The translations under genes and the position numbers were made by a program. This document shows positions 53,342 through 61,713 of a stretch of DNA of 64,000 bases, piece by piece. Origin of the DNA: UBA4416 sp963422675 (lineage in GTDB: Bacteria > Bacteroidota > Bacteroidia > B-17B0 > Aurantibacillaceae). Positions within the stretch are counted from its first letter, which is position 1; each line of letters opens with the position of its first letter. The stretch is from contig CAXVYS010000009.1 of the NCBI GenBank assembly GCA_963422675.2, positions 62,001 to 126,000 on the forward strand, written 5' to 3'. Under the pieces are notes generated by a model. The model was not told the DNA's origin. It ran no database searches and saw nothing but the letters and a program-made list of their open reading frames with translations.

Positions 53342-54355
53342 TTAAGCGCCTACTTCTTTATATTTTAACATAAACTCCATGGCTTTGTTTACCATACCGG
53401 TTGATCCTAAAAACAAAGGGGTACGTTGATGAAGTTCTGTAATATCCAATTCCATAATTCGTTTTTGCCCATCGGTAGCTACACCACCTGCCTGTTCAAT
53501 AATAAAAGCAAGAGGGTTACATTCGTATAATAAACGCAATTTCCCTGTTGGAGATTTGGTAGTGGTAGGATAAATGTAAATGCCACCTGTAATTAAGTTA
53601 CGGTGTATGTCGGCAACACCTGAGCCAATATAACGGCTGCTATAAGGGCGGTTAGTTGCTTTGTCTTCTTCCTGGCAATATTTAATGTATTTTTTTACCC
53701 CATCAGGAAAATGTAAGTAGTTACCTTCATTAATCGAGTAGGTTTTTCCGTCTTTAGGCATTTCCATGTTAGGGTGAGATAAGCAAAATTCACCAATGCT
53801 AGGATCCAGTGTAAAACCATTCACTCCGTTTCCGGTAGTATATACCAACATAGCGGATGAACCGTAAATGATATACCCGGCAGCAATTTGTTCGGTACCT
53901 CTTTGCATAAAATCTTCCAGTGTACCCGGGCCGTTTAAGCTGGTACGGCGGTAAATAGAGAAAATAGTACCGATAGAAACGTTTACATCAATGTTTGAGG
54001 AACCATCCAACGGGTCCATTGCAACTACATAGCGTGCATTTTTCGAAATTTCAGAGTCAATAGGAATAATGTCTTCATTTTCTTCACTGGCAATAGCACA
54101 ACACTCGCCACCCGCTTTTAAAGCTGCGATAAACTGGTCGTTAGCAAATACATCCAGTTTTTTAACACGTTCGCCCTGTATGTTGGTATCGCCGGTTTCG
54201 CCTAGTATTTCTACTAAACCTGCCTTCGAAACTTCGCGGTTTACAATTTTAGCAGCAATACCAATGTCTCTTAATAACCTTGATAATTCACCTTTTGCAA
54301 ATGGGAAATCGTTTTGTTTTTCAATAATAAACTGGCCTAATGTTGTTGCGTTCAT
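53342..54355 (-). CDS. fbp: Class I fructose-1,6-bisphosphatase
   Basis: A cytosolic gluconeogenic enzyme that removes the 1-phosphate from fructose 1,6-bisphosphate. The metal-binding DPLDGSSNIDVNVSIGTIFS is intact, as is ASEENEDI before it. The substrate loops SRYIGSGVADIHRNL and GKLRLLYECNPLAFIIEQAG follow. The length of 337 residues is normal. It is a single gene with its own terminator. Confidence 0.96.
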   Translation of the reverse strand: MNATTLGQFIIEKQNDFPFAKGELSRLLRDIGIAAKIVNREVSKAGLVEILGETGDTNIQGERVKKLDVFANDQFIAALKAGGECCAIASEENEDIIPIDSEISKNARYVVAMDPLDGSSNIDVNVSIGTIFSIYRRTSLNGPGTLEDFMQRGTEQIAAGYIIYGSSAMLVYTTGNGVNGFTLDPSIGEFCLSHPNMEMPKDGKTYSINEGNYLHFPDGVKKYIKYCQEEDKATNRPYSSRYIGSGVADIHRNLITGGIYIYPTTTKSPTGKLRLLYECNPLAFIIEQAGGVATDGQKRIMELDITELHQRTPLFLGSTGMVNKAMEFMLKYKEVGA

Positions 54356-54416
54356 GTGCGATAGAAATTTAAAAATATAATGTTAAGTTGCTGTTATTTA
54401 ATTATTTCCCAAAAGT

Positions 54417-54448
54417 AAAAAAGCGCTTCGACATAGGAAGCACTTTTT
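54417..54448 (-). terminator. Terminator of the small gene at 54469-54741
   Basis: On the minus strand AAAAAGTGCTTC pairs with GAAGCGCTTTTT (one G-U) around a 7-base loop. It has a T-run at the end. Confidence 0.8.
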
Positions 54449-54468
54449 GAGAAATTGTTTGTATGTTT

Positions 54469-54741
54469 TTATTTAGAATATTCGTCTTTTAAGAACTCTC
54501 TCCAGTCGCCTAAATTGGAAATAACCTGTAATTGGCGGTAATGTTGATGAAATACCTCTTCATTCGCCTGGGAATTTAAAATGTTTAGGCGATATGTATC
54601 AAAATTGGCTAAAGCAAACCGTTCTTCGGCCGTTAAGGGTTTTCCACTAAACTCCTTGTCTCTTAAGTCGTTAATACTCTCTACACCACCAATATCCTGC
54701 TTGGCGAAAAATTTCTTTGTGATGTCATTTTTAAAGTCCAT
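54469..54741 (-). CDS. Small conserved cytoplasmic protein of unknown function
   Basis: A 90-residue product from the start at 54741 (MDFKNDITKKFFAKQDIGGV). It is mostly helical and polar, with LTAEERFALANFDTYRLNIL in the middle. I do not recognise a family. The terminator right after its stop and the clean start support a real gene. An upstream start at 54840 would overlap the divergent gene and give an unlikely N-terminus. Confidence 0.65.
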   Translation of the reverse strand: MDFKNDITKKFFAKQDIGGVESINDLRDKEFSGKPLTAEERFALANFDTYRLNILNSQANEEVFHQHYRQLQVISNLGDWREFLKDEYSK

Positions 54742-54805
54742 ATTAACAAAGATATAAAATGGATTGATTAAATTAGCATGGAAAAAAGTGCTTGTTTCCC
54801 GTAAA

Positions 54806-55420
54806 ATGATATTAAAATTAAGATATGTACTGGTAATCATTGTAATAGCTCTTTATGCACCCTGCAAGGTTTTCGCCCAACACCACATTAGCTCCTACGA
54901 ATACAGGTGGGCGTTTTTTCATCCGTTTACTGCTCTTAAAATAAAACATCTTTTACCCAAAGCAATGGCCATTTATAAAGAGGTTCAACAAGCTAATGTA
55001 TTAGATACGTTAAATAGTGGCGGTAAGCTCGATGCCTTCAGGCACACCTATACCATGGCTTTTTTGGCAAGAAGTATTAAAGTGAAAAAACTGAGGAAGC
55101 TCGGAAGAGCTCACGAAAAGGGAAATAAAAAGCAGTTCAGGGAACAACAGGTAGAAGAAGGTGAAGGCCCCGATAGCCTGGCCTGTGAGATGGACCTTAA
55201 AAATAATGAGTTAGGCTTTGTGCTTGGAGCCGACCATAAAAAAAGTACCAACGAGCAATTGAAGGCCATTACCATAACGGCTATAAAAGAAGGGAAAGCC
55301 CTTTACTTAAAGCGAAACCTGAAACAGCAATACGTCACCTGTAATAATGAGCCCATAGAGCTTAAAAACTACAGTGGTAAATGGTTTATTCCTAAGTGTT
55401 TAATTAAAACCAATGAATAA
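54806..55420 (+). CDS. Exported DUF6973-like protein
   Basis: From ATG 54806 the product has 204 residues with a signal peptide (MILKLRYVLVIIVIALYAPC, cleaved after VFA). The core GGKLDAFRHTYTMAFLARSI, GRAHEKGN, then EMDLKNNELGFVLG resembles the DUF6973 pattern: DAFRH with a later HE and MD-NN motif. His and Glu residues in such a layout could bind metal. The function is unknown. The match is by pattern only. Confidence 0.65.
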   Translation: MILKLRYVLVIIVIALYAPCKVFAQHHISSYEYRWAFFHPFTALKIKHLLPKAMAIYKEVQQANVLDTLNSGGKLDAFRHTYTMAFLARSIKVKKLRKLGRAHEKGNKKQFREQQVEEGEGPDSLACEMDLKNNELGFVLGADHKKSTNEQLKAITITAIKEGKALYLKRNLKQQYVTCNNEPIELKNYSGKWFIPKCLIKTNE

Positions 55421-55481
55421 TAAGCTTCCCCGAATCGGAAAATGTTAATTTTGAAAGATATTCACGCTACTTTTTTAATAA

Positions 55482-55515
55482 TTTTGTTGATAAATTAAAA
55501 AAAAGTGTATCTTTG
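55482..55515 (+). promoter_or_regulatory. Promoter of yceD-rpmF
   Basis: TTTTG (55482-55486) and TATCTTTG (55508-55515), about 21 bases apart, fit the Bacteroidota -33/-7 pattern. The chosen start codon is 22 bases after the -7 box. Confidence 0.6.
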
Positions 55516-55536
55516 CCCTCCTTTTGGGAAGAAGCT

Positions 55537-56070
55537 ATGGGTAAAAGTCAGTACAAAATACAGTTTGGCGGATTATCAATGGGGGAACACCAATTTGAAT
55601 TTGATGTTACAGAAAAGTTCTTTGAACAATTTAATGATAGTGAAATAACCAAGGCTAACATAGAAGTTAGAGCCAACCTGGTTAAACAAAATAATTTAAT
55701 GCATATTTTGTTTAACTTCGAAGGCACGGTAGGCCTTAGCTGCGACCGATGTTTAATTGAATATGATTGTCCCGTGAGTGGACAGGAAAAATTAGTGATT
55801 AAGCATGGCAGTCCCGAAGAAAGCAGTGATGATATATTAGTGCTGAGAGAGGGATTGGAAGAAGCAGACATTTCACAATATTTATATGAATACATTGAGC
55901 TGGCAATTCCTTACAGAAAAGTGCCCTGCGAAGATGAAAATTTAGAATATGATGAACTTCCATGTGATGAAGAAACATTATCTAAATTTAATGAACTAAA
56001 AATAGAAGACGAACCAACAGAAAATCCTGAATGGGATAAATTAAAGAATATAAAGTTTAACAATAATTAA
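55537..56070 (+). CDS. yceD: YceD/DUF177 family protein
   Basis: DUF177 proteins are encoded next to rpmF in most bacteria and are linked to 23S rRNA metabolism. The 177-residue product contains the core FEGTVGLSCDRCLIEYDCPV with CDRC, and the acidic stretch DISQYLYEYIELAIPYRKVP. The ATG at 55537 is preceded by gggaagaag, one of the few good Shine-Dalgarno-like sequences in the window; a TTG at 55513 is within the promoter. rpmF starts 12 bases after its stop. Confidence 0.92.
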   Translation: MGKSQYKIQFGGLSMGEHQFEFDVTEKFFEQFNDSEITKANIEVRANLVKQNNLMHILFNFEGTVGLSCDRCLIEYDCPVSGQEKLVIKHGSPEESSDDILVLREGLEEADISQYLYEYIELAIPYRKVPCEDENLEYDELPCDEETLSKFNELKIEDEPTENPEWDKLKNIKFNNN

Positions 56071-56082
56071 AATCAAAATACC

Positions 56083-56274
56083 ATGCCTAATCCAAAACGA
56101 AAACTATCCAGATCACGTAGAGATTCTCGTCGTTCAACATACAAAGCGCCAACAATGACTATCGCTAAAGATACTACTACCGGCGAAGCTCACTTATTTC
56201 ACCGTGCACACTGGTTTGAAGGAAAATTGTATTACAAAGGAAAAGTTGTAATGGAAAAAGCGGTTAAAGCTTAA
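56083..56274 (+). CDS. rpmF: 50S ribosomal protein L32
   Basis: The 63-residue basic protein starts MPNPKRKLSRSRRDSRRS, the L32 signature. The C-terminal half has HRAHWFEGKLYYKGKVV and no cysteine, so it is the zinc-free form usual in Bacteroidota. It is co-transcribed with yceD and followed by a terminator 21 bases later. Confidence 0.97.
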   Translation: MPNPKRKLSRSRRDSRRSTYKAPTMTIAKDTTTGEAHLFHRAHWFEGKLYYKGKVVMEKAVKA

Positions 56275-56295
56275 TTTTAAACTTTTATATATTAT

Positions 56296-56325
56296 AAAAC
56301 CTTCTCAGGAAACTGAGGAGGTTTT
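56296..56325 (+). terminator. Terminator after rpmF
   Basis: AAAACCTTCTCAG pairs with CTGAGGAGGTTTT (one G-U) around a GAAA tetraloop. It separates rpmF from the ketosynthase cluster. Confidence 0.92.
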
Positions 56326-56401
56326 GATGTTTATAGCCCTGTTAGATTTTTAAAACCGGATAAGCCCTGATGTGGTTTATTTTTTTACATTTGATATTTC
56401 A

Positions 56402-57532
56402 ATGATCTTTGCATCCTATTCCAACATTATCAGCCCGCTTGGTTTTTCTACACAGGAAAATTACTTAGCTGTATGCGATTCAAAAACAGGCGTAAAAAAA
56501 ATACGATTACCCTTTTCTGCCCATTCGTTTTGTGTGGCTAAAATAGAAGAAGACGTTATACAACAGCACTTTGAAAAGATTGGAAATGCCGCTGAACATA
56601 CAAAGCTGGAACAGTTAAGTATCCTGTCCATTAAACAGGTGATTGACCAAAGTGGCATTGATCCAACCGATCAAAGAACCTTATTGATTTATTCTACCAC
56701 CAAAGGAAATATTGATATCCTGGAAGGAGCTTATAAAACTATAGATGCACAAAGAGCCTATCTTCCTGCTTTTGCAAAACACCTTCAGGCTTATTTTAAA
56801 ATGGCACATACACCGGTTGTATTGTCAAATGCCTGCATATCGGGCATTTTAGCCATTATTGTGGCCAAGCGTTTTATTGAGCAAGGCACTTATGATAATA
56901 TACTGGTTTGTGGCGGAGATATTTTATCGGAGTTTACCATCAGCGGCTTTAAATCGTTTAATGCCCTGAGTAATGAGCCCAGCAAGCCATTTGATGCTAA
57001 CAGGGTAGGGATTAATTTAGGAGAAGCAGTAGCCACTATTTTAATTACCAATAAAAAAGAATTAGCACAACCTTATAATACTCAAATCAGGAGTGGTGCT
57101 TCTGCCAATGATGCCAATCATATTTCCGGGCCATCGCGTACGGGAGATGGCTTGTACCAAAGCTTGCAGCGCACTCTGAAAGATAACACCACCGATATCG
57201 GATTTATTTCTGCACATGGAACAGCTACGCCGTTTAATGATGAAATGGAATCCATCGCCTTTGAAAGAGCGGGTTTAACTACTGTTCCCGTAAACAGTTT
57301 AAAAGGATATTACGGGCATACACTCGGTGCCGCGGGCGTTTTAGAAACCATTTTATCTTTGGAATCTTTAAAGCATCAAAAATTAATAAAGTCGGAAGGC
57401 TATGATACGAAAGGCGTAAGTGGTAACATTACAATGATTGCGTCGCACGAACCTAAACTATTTTCATCCTTTATAAAAACGGCATCTGGTTTTGGAGGGT
57501 GCAATGCTGCAGCTTTATTTACTAAAATATAA
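56402..57532 (+). CDS. Beta-ketoacyl-ACP synthase (KS1)
   Basis: A thiolase-fold condensing enzyme of 376 residues from ATG 56402 (a start at 56372 is possible). The catalytic triad is present: Cys in VVLSNACISG (about residue 145), His in FISAHGTATPFND and His in KGYYGHTLGAAGVLE. The first 100 residues diverge strongly from FabF, so it is a specialised, not a housekeeping, enzyme. It is the first gene of the ketosynthase cluster. Related proteins occur in flexirubin and aryl-polyene clusters. Confidence 0.88.
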   Translation: MIFASYSNIISPLGFSTQENYLAVCDSKTGVKKIRLPFSAHSFCVAKIEEDVIQQHFEKIGNAAEHTKLEQLSILSIKQVIDQSGIDPTDQRTLLIYSTTKGNIDILEGAYKTIDAQRAYLPAFAKHLQAYFKMAHTPVVLSNACISGILAIIVAKRFIEQGTYDNILVCGGDILSEFTISGFKSFNALSNEPSKPFDANRVGINLGEAVATILITNKKELAQPYNTQIRSGASANDANHISGPSRTGDGLYQSLQRTLKDNTTDIGFISAHGTATPFNDEMESIAFERAGLTTVPVNSLKGYYGHTLGAAGVLETILSLESLKHQKLIKSEGYDTKGVSGNITMIASHEPKLFSSFIKTASGFGGCNAAALFTKI

Positions 57533-57544
57533 TTACTAAAATTT

Positions 57545-57668
57545 AACTACATAGAAACATAGAACAGAGTTTGGTATAAGAAGTATAGTTGCAAGAAGCG
57601 TCGCTTCCTCATCTATGTTCCCTTAGGCTACAACTTAAGATGTTAGAAATTTATATGTCTACGTAGTT
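57545..57668. repeat. Repeat-derived structured spacer between KS1 and the KS-like gene
   Basis: Outer arms AACTACATAGAAACATA (57545-57561) and TATATGTCTACGTAGTT (57652-57668) are complementary at 14 of 17 positions. A central palindrome GAAGCGTCGCTTC lies at 57595-57607. The spacer looks like a dispersed repeat element that folds on itself. It lies just before the start of the next gene. Confidence 0.5.
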
Positions 57669-57680
57669 TTAAAAAGAACA

Positions 57681-58328
57681 ATGAATAGTATCACATCATA
57701 CGCGCACATTAAAAACAATCAGGTTTCTGTTAACGGAAATATTGTATTTAACTCAGATAAATCCAGTGGTTTCCCTGAGTTTTTAATGGAAGCTTATAAA
57801 GCTGTTGGGCTGAATTATCCTAAGTTTCATAAAATGGATGCGCAGTGTAAACTGGGAATGTTATGCGCGGAATATGCCTTGAAAAGCACTGATTTTTTAA
57901 CAACCCATTCTCCGGATGAAACGGCGATTGTATTATCCAATTCAGCTTCCAGCCTGGAAACAGACAGGCAACATCAACATTCGATAACAGATAAATCTAA
58001 TTATTTTCCTTCACCGGCTGTGTTTGTATATACCTTGCCAAATATTATTATTGGCGAAATAGCGATTAAACATAAGATCACAGGTGAAAACGCTTTTTTT
58101 GTTTCCGAAAAATTAGATGCGGAGTTATTGGTGAATTATACGGAGACGCTGTTTAACGAACAAACACAGGCAGCCATATGTGGCTGGGTTGAGGTTGACT
58201 ATACCGCTTTTGAGGCCTTTATTTTTTTGGTGGAAAAGACTGAAAATATAAATAAAAACAGTAATTTTAAACCTCTTAATCAAATAACTATTACAGAATT
58301 ATATAATCAAACCATATGGATGCATTAA
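57681..58328 (+). CDS. Half-length ketosynthase-like protein without catalytic cysteine
   Basis: The 215 residues align in pattern with the N-terminal half of a ketosynthase: MDAQCKLGMLCAEYALKS, AIVLSNSASSLETD, then FPSPAVFVYTLPNIIIGEIA. Where condensing enzymes have the Cys nucleophile, this one reads NAFFVSEKLDAELL, so it should be inactive. The C-terminal half with the two His is missing. It overlaps the ACP gene by 13 bases. Similar short proteins are seen in flexirubin-type clusters, where a scaffolding or gating role is guessed. Confidence 0.75.
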   Translation: MNSITSYAHIKNNQVSVNGNIVFNSDKSSGFPEFLMEAYKAVGLNYPKFHKMDAQCKLGMLCAEYALKSTDFLTTHSPDETAIVLSNSASSLETDRQHQHSITDKSNYFPSPAVFVYTLPNIIIGEIAIKHKITGENAFFVSEKLDAELLVNYTETLFNEQTQAAICGWVEVDYTAFEAFIFLVEKTENINKNSNFKPLNQITITELYNQTIWMH

Positions 58329-58573
58329 TCGAAAAATTAAAGGGACAGATCATTGAACAATTAAATTTAGTTGAATTAAAGCCTGAAGAAATTAATCCGG
58401 ATTCACCATTATTTGGGGAAGGATTAGGTTTGGATTCCATTGATGCATTAGAACTGATTGTTTTATTGGAAAAGCATTATGGTATTAAAATAGAAGATCC
58501 TAAAGACGGAAAAACTATTTTTCAGTCGTTAAGAACAATGGCTGAGTATATTAAATCTCAAGGAAAAGCATAA
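58316..58573 (+). CDS. Acyl carrier protein
   Basis: An 85-residue carrier protein with the phosphopantetheine attachment site GLGLDSIDALEL (Ser41). The acidic helix II and the C-terminal EYIKSQGKA are typical. The DSID variant and sequence around it differ from the usual housekeeping AcpP motif DSLD, which fits a dedicated ACP for this cluster. The next ketosynthase starts 8 bases after its stop. Confidence 0.93.
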   Translation: MDALIEKLKGQIIEQLNLVELKPEEINPDSPLFGEGLGLDSIDALELIVLLEKHYGIKIEDPKDGKTIFQSLRTMAEYIKSQGKA

Positions 58574-58581
58574 TTTCAATT

Positions 58582-59775
58582 TTGTCGCAACGTATTTATA
58601 TTACCGGGTTAGGAATGATTTCGGCTATTGGAAACAATGTGCCTGAATCCTTAGTGTCTTTATCCACTTCTAAAACAGGAATTGGTAAAATTAACCACTT
58701 AACTACCCGTTATAAAGATGATTTCCTTGCCGGAGAAATTAAATTATCCAATAACGAATTAGCGGATCTGGTAAACGATCATAATCCTGAACTGAACCGT
58801 AACTCCTACATTGCTATGCTGGCCGCTAAAGAAGCGGTAAAGCATTCAGGCATTGATACTTCCGACGGAATGCGTACAGGAGTTATTTCCTCTACAACCG
58901 TTGCAGGGATGGGTAAAACAGAATTGTATTACAAAGAATTATTTGAAAAAGACGAGCACCTCAGTGTATTGGATACGCATGATTGTGGGGATAGCACCGA
59001 GCGAATTGCCGACTTTATAGGAAATGTAGATTACGTTACTACAATCTCCACAGCTTGCTCATCAGCTGCCAATGCCATTATGCTGGGCTGCCGGATGATT
59101 AAAAATGGTTTGCTCGACAGGGCAGTGGTTGGTGGTGTGGATGCCTTATCGAAATTTACCTTCAACGGATTTAATACGTTAATGATTCTTGATAAAGAAT
59201 GGTGTAAACCCTTTGATGAAAACAGGAGAGGCCTGAACCTTGGAGAAGGCGCCGCATTCCTGGTAATTGAAGGAGAAGACGCTTTAAAAAAACGAAACGG
59301 AAAAGCCTTGGCTGAAATTGTTGGATATGCCAATACAAATGATGCTTATCATCAAACCGCTTCTTCTCCGGAAGGTTACGGGGCAAAGTTAGCCATACAG
59401 AAAGCATTGGAAATGAGTGGGCTTAAACCTTCGGATATTGATTATATTAATATGCACGGTACCGGAACGCCTAACAATGATTTATCGGAAGGCACGGCTA
59501 CTAAAGAAGTTTTTGGTGACGCACTTCCAAAATTCAGTTCCACCAAAGCATTTACGGGTCATACGTTGGCAGCATCTGCCAGTATCGAAGCCGTTATTTC
59601 GGTGCTATCCATACAAAATGGAATGATTTTCCCGAACCTCAATTTTACCACACCTATTGAAGCGTTAGGAATGATTCCTGAAACGACCTTAGTTAAAACA
59701 CCTGTTAACACAGTGCTTTCCAATTCCTTTGGCTTTGGAGGAAACTGTTCATCACTCATCTTTAAGAAAGTTTAA
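58582..59775 (+). CDS. FabF-like beta-ketoacyl-ACP synthase (KS2)
   Basis: A full-length condensing enzyme of 397 residues with Cys159 (ISTACSSAANA), His292 (NMHGTGTPNND) and His327 (KAFTGHTLAASASIE). Glycine-rich C-terminal NSFGFGGNCSSLIF completes the family pattern. The start is a TTG at 58582; there is no nearby ATG that keeps RIYITGLGMISAIG. This is the enzyme most like FabF in the cluster and the likely chain-elongating partner of the cysteine-less protein downstream. Confidence 0.92.
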   Translation: MSQRIYITGLGMISAIGNNVPESLVSLSTSKTGIGKINHLTTRYKDDFLAGEIKLSNNELADLVNDHNPELNRNSYIAMLAAKEAVKHSGIDTSDGMRTGVISSTTVAGMGKTELYYKELFEKDEHLSVLDTHDCGDSTERIADFIGNVDYVTTISTACSSAANAIMLGCRMIKNGLLDRAVVGGVDALSKFTFNGFNTLMILDKEWCKPFDENRRGLNLGEGAAFLVIEGEDALKKRNGKALAEIVGYANTNDAYHQTASSPEGYGAKLAIQKALEMSGLKPSDIDYINMHGTGTPNNDLSEGTATKEVFGDALPKFSSTKAFTGHTLAASASIEAVISVLSIQNGMIFPNLNFTTPIEALGMIPETTLVKTPVNTVLSNSFGFGGNCSSLIFKKV

Positions 59776-59779
59776 TCCT

Positions 59780-60841
59780 TTGGTAAAAGCATACATAAAC
59801 GGTACAGGCTGTATCTCTTCACAGGATACCATCAACGAGCAATGGTTTTTTGATCCTATTGCAGAGCCTGCCGGGGATTATTACAATGCCATTGAACCGT
59901 CCTATAAAGAATATATTGCTCCTAATTTATTGCGCCGCATGGGACGTGCCATTAAAATGGGTGTGGCTACTGCTAACCTGGCCATTAACCAGGCAGGTGT
60001 AAAAAATGTGGATGCTATTATTACGGGTACTGGTTTAGGCTGCTTTGAAGACAGTGAGCGCTTTTTACTGGCTATGTTAAATAATGAGGAGCAATTTTTA
60101 ACGCCTACCTCTTTTATCCAATCCACACATAATACGGTTGGCTCACAAATAGCACTGATCATGAAATGCCATGATTATAATTTTACTTATGTACACAGAG
60201 GGTTTTCTTTTGAAAGTACCATACAGGATTCGTTAATGCTGTTTACAGAAGGAAAAGAAACGGTATTGGTAGGGGGTATAGAAGAGCATACACCAAACTA
60301 TGTAATCCTGAATAGGAGAGCTAATAAATTTAAAGCATATGATCATAGTGTTCCTTTCTGGAAATCAAAAACCAAAGGAATTCAAATGAGTGAAGGCGCT
60401 GCTTTTTTTGTGTTGAATAAACATAAAACAGAAAAAAGCTTAGCAAGTATAGACGGAATTCAAACTTTATATAAACCTAAATCATCAGATGTTATTTCAC
60501 AAAAGCTGACCGCCTTTTTAAAACTACACGAATTAACTCTGGCTGATATAGATATCTGTTTAATGGGCTTTACATCTGATGTAGAGTTTGATAAATATTT
60601 AGTGGAGTTATTGCCTGAAATTAAAAAAGAATCGATTGCAGCGCACTTCAAGCATCTTTCAGGCGAATACCATACTTCTTCGGCTTTTGCCTTATGGACG
60701 GCTACCAAATTAATTGAGAAACAAATTCTACCGGATGTTCTGGCAATTTCTAATAAAAAACCGGCATCTATAAAACACGTATTGATCATCAACCAATATT
60801 TAGGAATTAATTATTCGTTTACACTGGTAAGTCAGTGTTAA
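59780..60841 (+). CDS. Ketosynthase-like chain-length-factor-type protein
   Basis: A 353-residue thiolase-fold protein. The start is taken as TTG 59780 (VKAYINGTGCISSQDT), 4 bases after KS2; longer starts would overlap KS2. FIQSTHNTVGSQIALIMKCH occupies the region before the nucleophile, but the Cys itself is replaced in YVHRGFSFESTIQ. A His remains in KHLSGEYHTSSAFALWTA. The loss of Cys and the placement directly after an active ketosynthase resemble KS/CLF pairs of type II polyketide synthases. Confidence 0.82.
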   Translation: MVKAYINGTGCISSQDTINEQWFFDPIAEPAGDYYNAIEPSYKEYIAPNLLRRMGRAIKMGVATANLAINQAGVKNVDAIITGTGLGCFEDSERFLLAMLNNEEQFLTPTSFIQSTHNTVGSQIALIMKCHDYNFTYVHRGFSFESTIQDSLMLFTEGKETVLVGGIEEHTPNYVILNRRANKFKAYDHSVPFWKSKTKGIQMSEGAAFFVLNKHKTEKSLASIDGIQTLYKPKSSDVISQKLTAFLKLHELTLADIDICLMGFTSDVEFDKYLVELLPEIKKESIAAHFKHLSGEYHTSSAFALWTATKLIEKQILPDVLAISNKKPASIKHVLIINQYLGINYSFTLVSQC

Positions 60842-60905
60842 TATAAAACAGTTTTCTCTGGTGGTTGGTGGAAGAACTAAGGGGTATGTCATTTAAATTA
60901 AGCTA

Positions 60906-61664
60906 ATGCTATCAAATCGCTTCATCAAATTTCTCCCGATCACCCTCTTGTTTTTAGCAGGAATTCCTGTCTTCTTTTATTTACATTCTACACTACACAT
61001 CAGCTATTGGTATTTAATAATCTGGATTCATTTATTTTTAGTAGTTCAGTTTTGCGGAGCTTATTTTATCGGACTGAATTTTCACCTGAACTCTATTAAC
61101 ACTTTAAACACTACCGAAAAAAAAGTAATACTTACGTTTGATGATGGCCCACATAACCCAAATACAGAGCGGGTTTTGGAAGTTTTGCAAACCCACGGAG
61201 TGAAAGCCATTTTTTTTGTGATAGGAAAAAATATAGTGGGTAATGAAACTGTTTTAAAACGTATCGTAGCAGAAGGTCATACGATTGGGAACCATAGTTT
61301 TTCGCATCACAACTGGATTGATATATGGTCTACACAAAAAGTAACGGAAGATTTTTCGACTTGTCAAAAATTAATTGAGTCCTATCAACTCGCGGAGAAA
61401 TTGTTTCGCCCACCATATGGAGTCACCAACCCTAATGTGGCAAAAGCGATTAAAACACTTAATTTAAAATCGATTGGCTGGAGTATCAGGAGTTACGATA
61501 CCAGTATTAAAGACGTTGAAAAAATAAAGCAACGGATTGTTTCCAGATTAAAACCGGGAGCAATTATTTTATTGCACGACCGTTTGGATTTTATGCCAGA
61601 ACTGTTGGAAAGCCTTATTCCTGCTATTAAGGAGAAGGGGTATGAGTTTGGAGATACGGTTTAA
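60906..61664 (+). CDS. Membrane-anchored polysaccharide deacetylase (NodB fold)
   Basis: Two N-terminal hydrophobic helices (residues about 8-55) precede a NodB domain with TFDDGPHNPNTERVLEVLQT (metal Asp), HSFSHHNW (metal His pair), LFRPPYGV and IILLHDRLD. The 252-residue length is typical. It is the last plus-strand gene of the cluster, 64 bases after the CLF-like gene. In flexirubin-type clusters a deacetylase of this kind is often present; its substrate there is not known to me. Confidence 0.88.
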   Translation: MLSNRFIKFLPITLLFLAGIPVFFYLHSTLHISYWYLIIWIHLFLVVQFCGAYFIGLNFHLNSINTLNTTEKKVILTFDDGPHNPNTERVLEVLQTHGVKAIFFVIGKNIVGNETVLKRIVAEGHTIGNHSFSHHNWIDIWSTQKVTEDFSTCQKLIESYQLAEKLFRPPYGVTNPNVAKAIKTLNLKSIGWSIRSYDTSIKDVEKIKQRIVSRLKPGAIILLHDRLDFMPELLESLIPAIKEKGYEFGDTV

Positions 61665-61713
61665 TATCGCTTATTGCGATAGGGCACTGTTATTACCCCA
61701 CAGTTAAAGAAAT

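Noticed and set aside
54742..54840. Longer start for the small gene at 54469
   Set aside because: The added 33 residues overlap the divergent exported-protein gene and read as translated promoter sequence.
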